Below, piece by piece: positions 6,227 through 7,847 of a stretch of 7,847 nucleotides of DNA (positions are counted from its first letter, which is position 1; each line of letters begins with the position of its first letter). This DNA comes from CAYLNK01 sp964384675 (GTDB lineage Bacteria > Acidobacteriota > Thermoanaerobaculia > UBA5066), in assembly GCA_964384675.1 (NCBI GenBank), contig CAYLNK010000315.1:1-7847 (forward strand). Reading direction: 5' to 3'. The notes below the pieces were generated by a model. That model was not told the DNA's origin and searched no databases. It saw nothing but the letters and a program-made list of their open reading frames with translations. Both the position numbers and the translations under genes were made by a program.

Positions 6227-6251
6227 CGCCGGCTCCGACGCCGGAGGGCGC
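6226..6251 (+). promoter_or_regulatory. GC-rich hairpin just after the small gene
   Basis: GCGCC (6226-6230) pairs with GGCGC (6247-6251), and CTCCG (6233-6237) with CGGAG (6242-6246). This leaves a 4-base loop and a 2-base bulge (GG, 6231-6232). It starts at the last base of the TAG stop codon. No T-run follows, so it is not a classical intrinsic terminator. It could protect or attenuate the transcript between the small gene and the exporter. GC-rich DNA forms such structures easily, so the role is uncertain. Confidence 0.3.
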
Positions 6252-6296
6252 GCGACGCCGCCGAGCCACGGCCTCGGGACGGGGAGCGTCCGACGC

Positions 6297-7847
6297 CTGG
6301 CGGCCCTTCTCGCGCGCGTCGCGCCCGGCGCCGTCCTCCTCCTGGCTGCCAACGAGGCGATCGGCTCGATCTGGTCGCTCGCCCAGATCTGGCTGACCAA
6401 GCGCCTCGTCGACAGCATCGTCGAGGCCGCGGGCGGGGCCGGCTCGATGCGAGGCCCCCTCACCTGGCTCGGGTTCCAGCTCGGCCTCGTCGCCCTCCAG
6501 ATCGGTTGGTCCCTCGCGACCCTCCGGCTCCAGCAGCGGCTCTCCGTCGCGGCCGAGATCGAGCTCCGCGAGCGGCTCCTCGGCAAGTGCGCCCGTCTTC
6601 CGTACGCCCGTCTGACGGAGCCCGATCTCCTCGACCGCCTCGGCGTCCTTCGCCGCTTCAGCCCGCTTCAGTCGGTCGGCCAGCTGCTCTTCACCGTGCG
6701 CGCCGTGGTCATCTTCGCGGGCTCGCTCGGCCTCATCGCGAGCGCGGGGGGCTGGGTCGTCCTCGCCATCGTCGTCGCCTCGCTCCCCGGCCTCTCGGCG
6801 GGGACGGCCAACGCCCGCGAGGACCTGGCGAGCGAGCGGGAGCTCGGGAGCCTCGCGCGGCACGCCGGCTACCTCGAGGGGCTCTTCTTCCACGAGGTGG
6901 CGATCCGGGAGATCAAGGCGTTCGGCGCGGCCCGGTTCCTCGTCGGCCGCGTCACCGACGTGCAACGCGCCGCGGCGCGTCTGCAGCTCGGCCATGCCTT
7001 CCACACCCTGGCGCGCGGACAGCTCGCGTACCTCCTGGGCCAGGCGGCCTACTACGCGGCGTACGGACTCATGGCGTACCGCGTGGTGCACGGCTCGGCG
7101 ACGGTGGGCGCGCTGACGGTCTTCCTGGCGGTCTTCGAGGGATGCCGCGCCGCCGTCTCCGCGCTGCTCGGCAGCGGCGCGACTCTCTACGCGCAGGCGC
7201 TCCGCGTCCGGGACTACCTCGACTTCCTCGACGAGCCGGAGGAGCCCGGAGCGGGCGACGCGGCCCCCGACGACGCCGCCGGTCCGCTCGCCCCGCCGTC
7301 GCTCGAGCTCGAGAGCGTCTCCTTCACCTATCCGGGATCGAATACCCCGGCGCTCCGATCCGTCTCCCTCCGCGTCGAGCCAGGCCAGACGATGGCGCTC
7401 GTGGGCCGGAACGGCTCGGGCAAGACGACGCTCCTGAAGCTCCTCCTCGGCCTCTACCGGCCCTCGGAGGGGAGGATCCTCCTCGACGGGCGGGACATCG
7501 CCACGCTCGGCGCCGCGGATCTGCGCCGACGCCTCGCCGTCGCCTTCCAGGACTTCGTGCGCTTCGAGATGACGGTGGAGGAGAACGTGGCGCTCGGCTG
7601 GACGCCACCGGGCGCCGACCGAGGGGCGGTGGGCCGTGCGCTCTCGGAGGCTGGCGCGGACACCGTCGTGGCGGCGCTCCCCGCCGGAACCGGCACGCTC
7701 CTCGGGACACGGCTCGGCGGAACGGACCTCTCCGCCGGACAGTGGCAGCGGATCGCCGTCGCGCGAGCCCTGCTCCGCCCCGCCGGCCTCCTCGTGCTCG
7801 ACGAGGCGACCGCGGCCGCCGACCCCGAGGCCGAGGCCGCACTCCTG
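6297..7847 (+). CDS. ABC exporter, fused membrane and ATPase domains (cut by right edge)
   Basis: This is an MsbA-type half-transporter with about six membrane segments (roughly 11-35, 55-78, two in 127-166, and two near the end of the membrane domain), then an ATPase domain. With CTG 6297 as residue 1, the Walker A motif is GRNGSGKTT (370-378, lysine K376). The Q-loop is in VAFQDF, the signature is LSAGQ (478-482, a variant of LSGGQ), and Walker B is LLVLDEAT with catalytic E503. The H-loop lies past the edge. No N-terminal C39 peptidase is present. The LGTRLGGTDLSAGQWQR stretch resembles exporters found beside peptide natural-product genes, but substrate is unknown. The start is doubtful: the frame has no ATG, GTG or TTG between the small gene and the first membrane segment. 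CTG 6297 has a GGGGAG ten bases upstream. The first in-frame ATG (6447) would delete the first membrane helix. Confidence 0.9.
   Translation, partial: MAALLARVAPGAVLLLAANEAIGSIWSLAQIWLTKRLVDSIVEAAGGAGSMRGPLTWLGFQLGLVALQIGWSLATLRLQQRLSVAAEIELRERLLGKCARLPYARLTEPDLLDRLGVLRRFSPLQSVGQLLFTVRAVVIFAGSLGLIASAGGWVVLAIVVASLPGLSAGTANAREDLASERELGSLARHAGYLEGLFFHEVAIREIKAFGAARFLVGRVTDVQRAAARLQLGHAFHTLARGQLAYLLGQAAYYAAYGLMAYRVVHGSATVGALTVFLAVFEGCRAAVSALLGSGATLYAQALRVRDYLDFLDEPEEPGAGDAAPDDAAGPLAPPSLELESVSFTYPGSNTPALRSVSLRVEPGQTMALVGRNGSGKTTLLKLLLGLYRPSEGRILLDGRDIATLGAADLRRRLAVAFQDFVRFEMTVEENVALGWTPPGADRGAVGRALSEAGADTVVAALPAGTGTLLGTRLGGTDLSAGQWQRIAVARALLRPAGLLVLDEATAAADPEAEAALL

Noticed and set aside
3305..6396. 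Long plus-strand frames opposite the amidohydrolase, thioredoxin-like and deaminase genes.
   Set aside because: They are compositionally biased shadows. The minus-strand frames carry intact family motifs (CGPC, HGE/PCAMC, IEHAD) and signal peptides.
5846..7091. Minus-strand frames opposite the small gene and the ABC exporter.
   Set aside because: The plus-strand exporter frame has Walker A, signature and Walker B motifs. The opposite frames are charged low-complexity sequence.

Overview
This is a GC-rich bacterial window (roughly 70% G+C by eye, with third codon positions almost all G or C). The gene content and codon use fit a soil or sediment bacterium such as an Acidobacteriota or myxobacterial-type lineage. 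That placement is an inference; nothing in the window fixes the taxon.

Positions 1-5820 carry a tight run of seven genes, all on the minus strand. In transcription order they are: a yeast-type cytosine deaminase (5820-5383), an exported thioredoxin-fold protein (5346-4795), a YtcJ-like amidohydrolase that has lost most of its expected metal ligands (4762-3098), a small CDGSH iron-sulfur protein (3101-2871), an AtoE-type short-chain fatty acid transporter (2913-1492), an uncharacterised four-helix membrane protein (1488-433), and the 5' part of threonine synthase (401 to the left edge). Gaps are 36 bases or less. Two junctions overlap (ATGA at 3098-3101, and the AtoE start inside the CDGSH gene), and one gap is only 3 bases. 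No terminator or internal promoter was recognised, so the run looks like one transcription unit. Its functions do not form one obvious pathway, and the set is best read as a housekeeping or salvage operon of mixed content.

Positions 5821-5890 are a short divergent intergenic region. It holds a perfect 6-bp inverted repeat that overlaps the ribosome binding site of the first plus-strand gene. From 5891 the plus strand carries a 111-residue protein of unknown function with a Cys/His-containing C-terminus. It is followed by an ABC exporter (membrane domain fused to ATPase) that runs off the right edge. The exporter has no ATG, GTG or TTG start in the expected place.

The most interesting points are the apparently rewired or inactive amidohydrolase, the eukaryote-type cytosine deaminase, and the small Cys-containing protein placed just upstream of an exporter with a non-canonical start. 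No CRISPR array, RNA gene or insertion sequence was seen.
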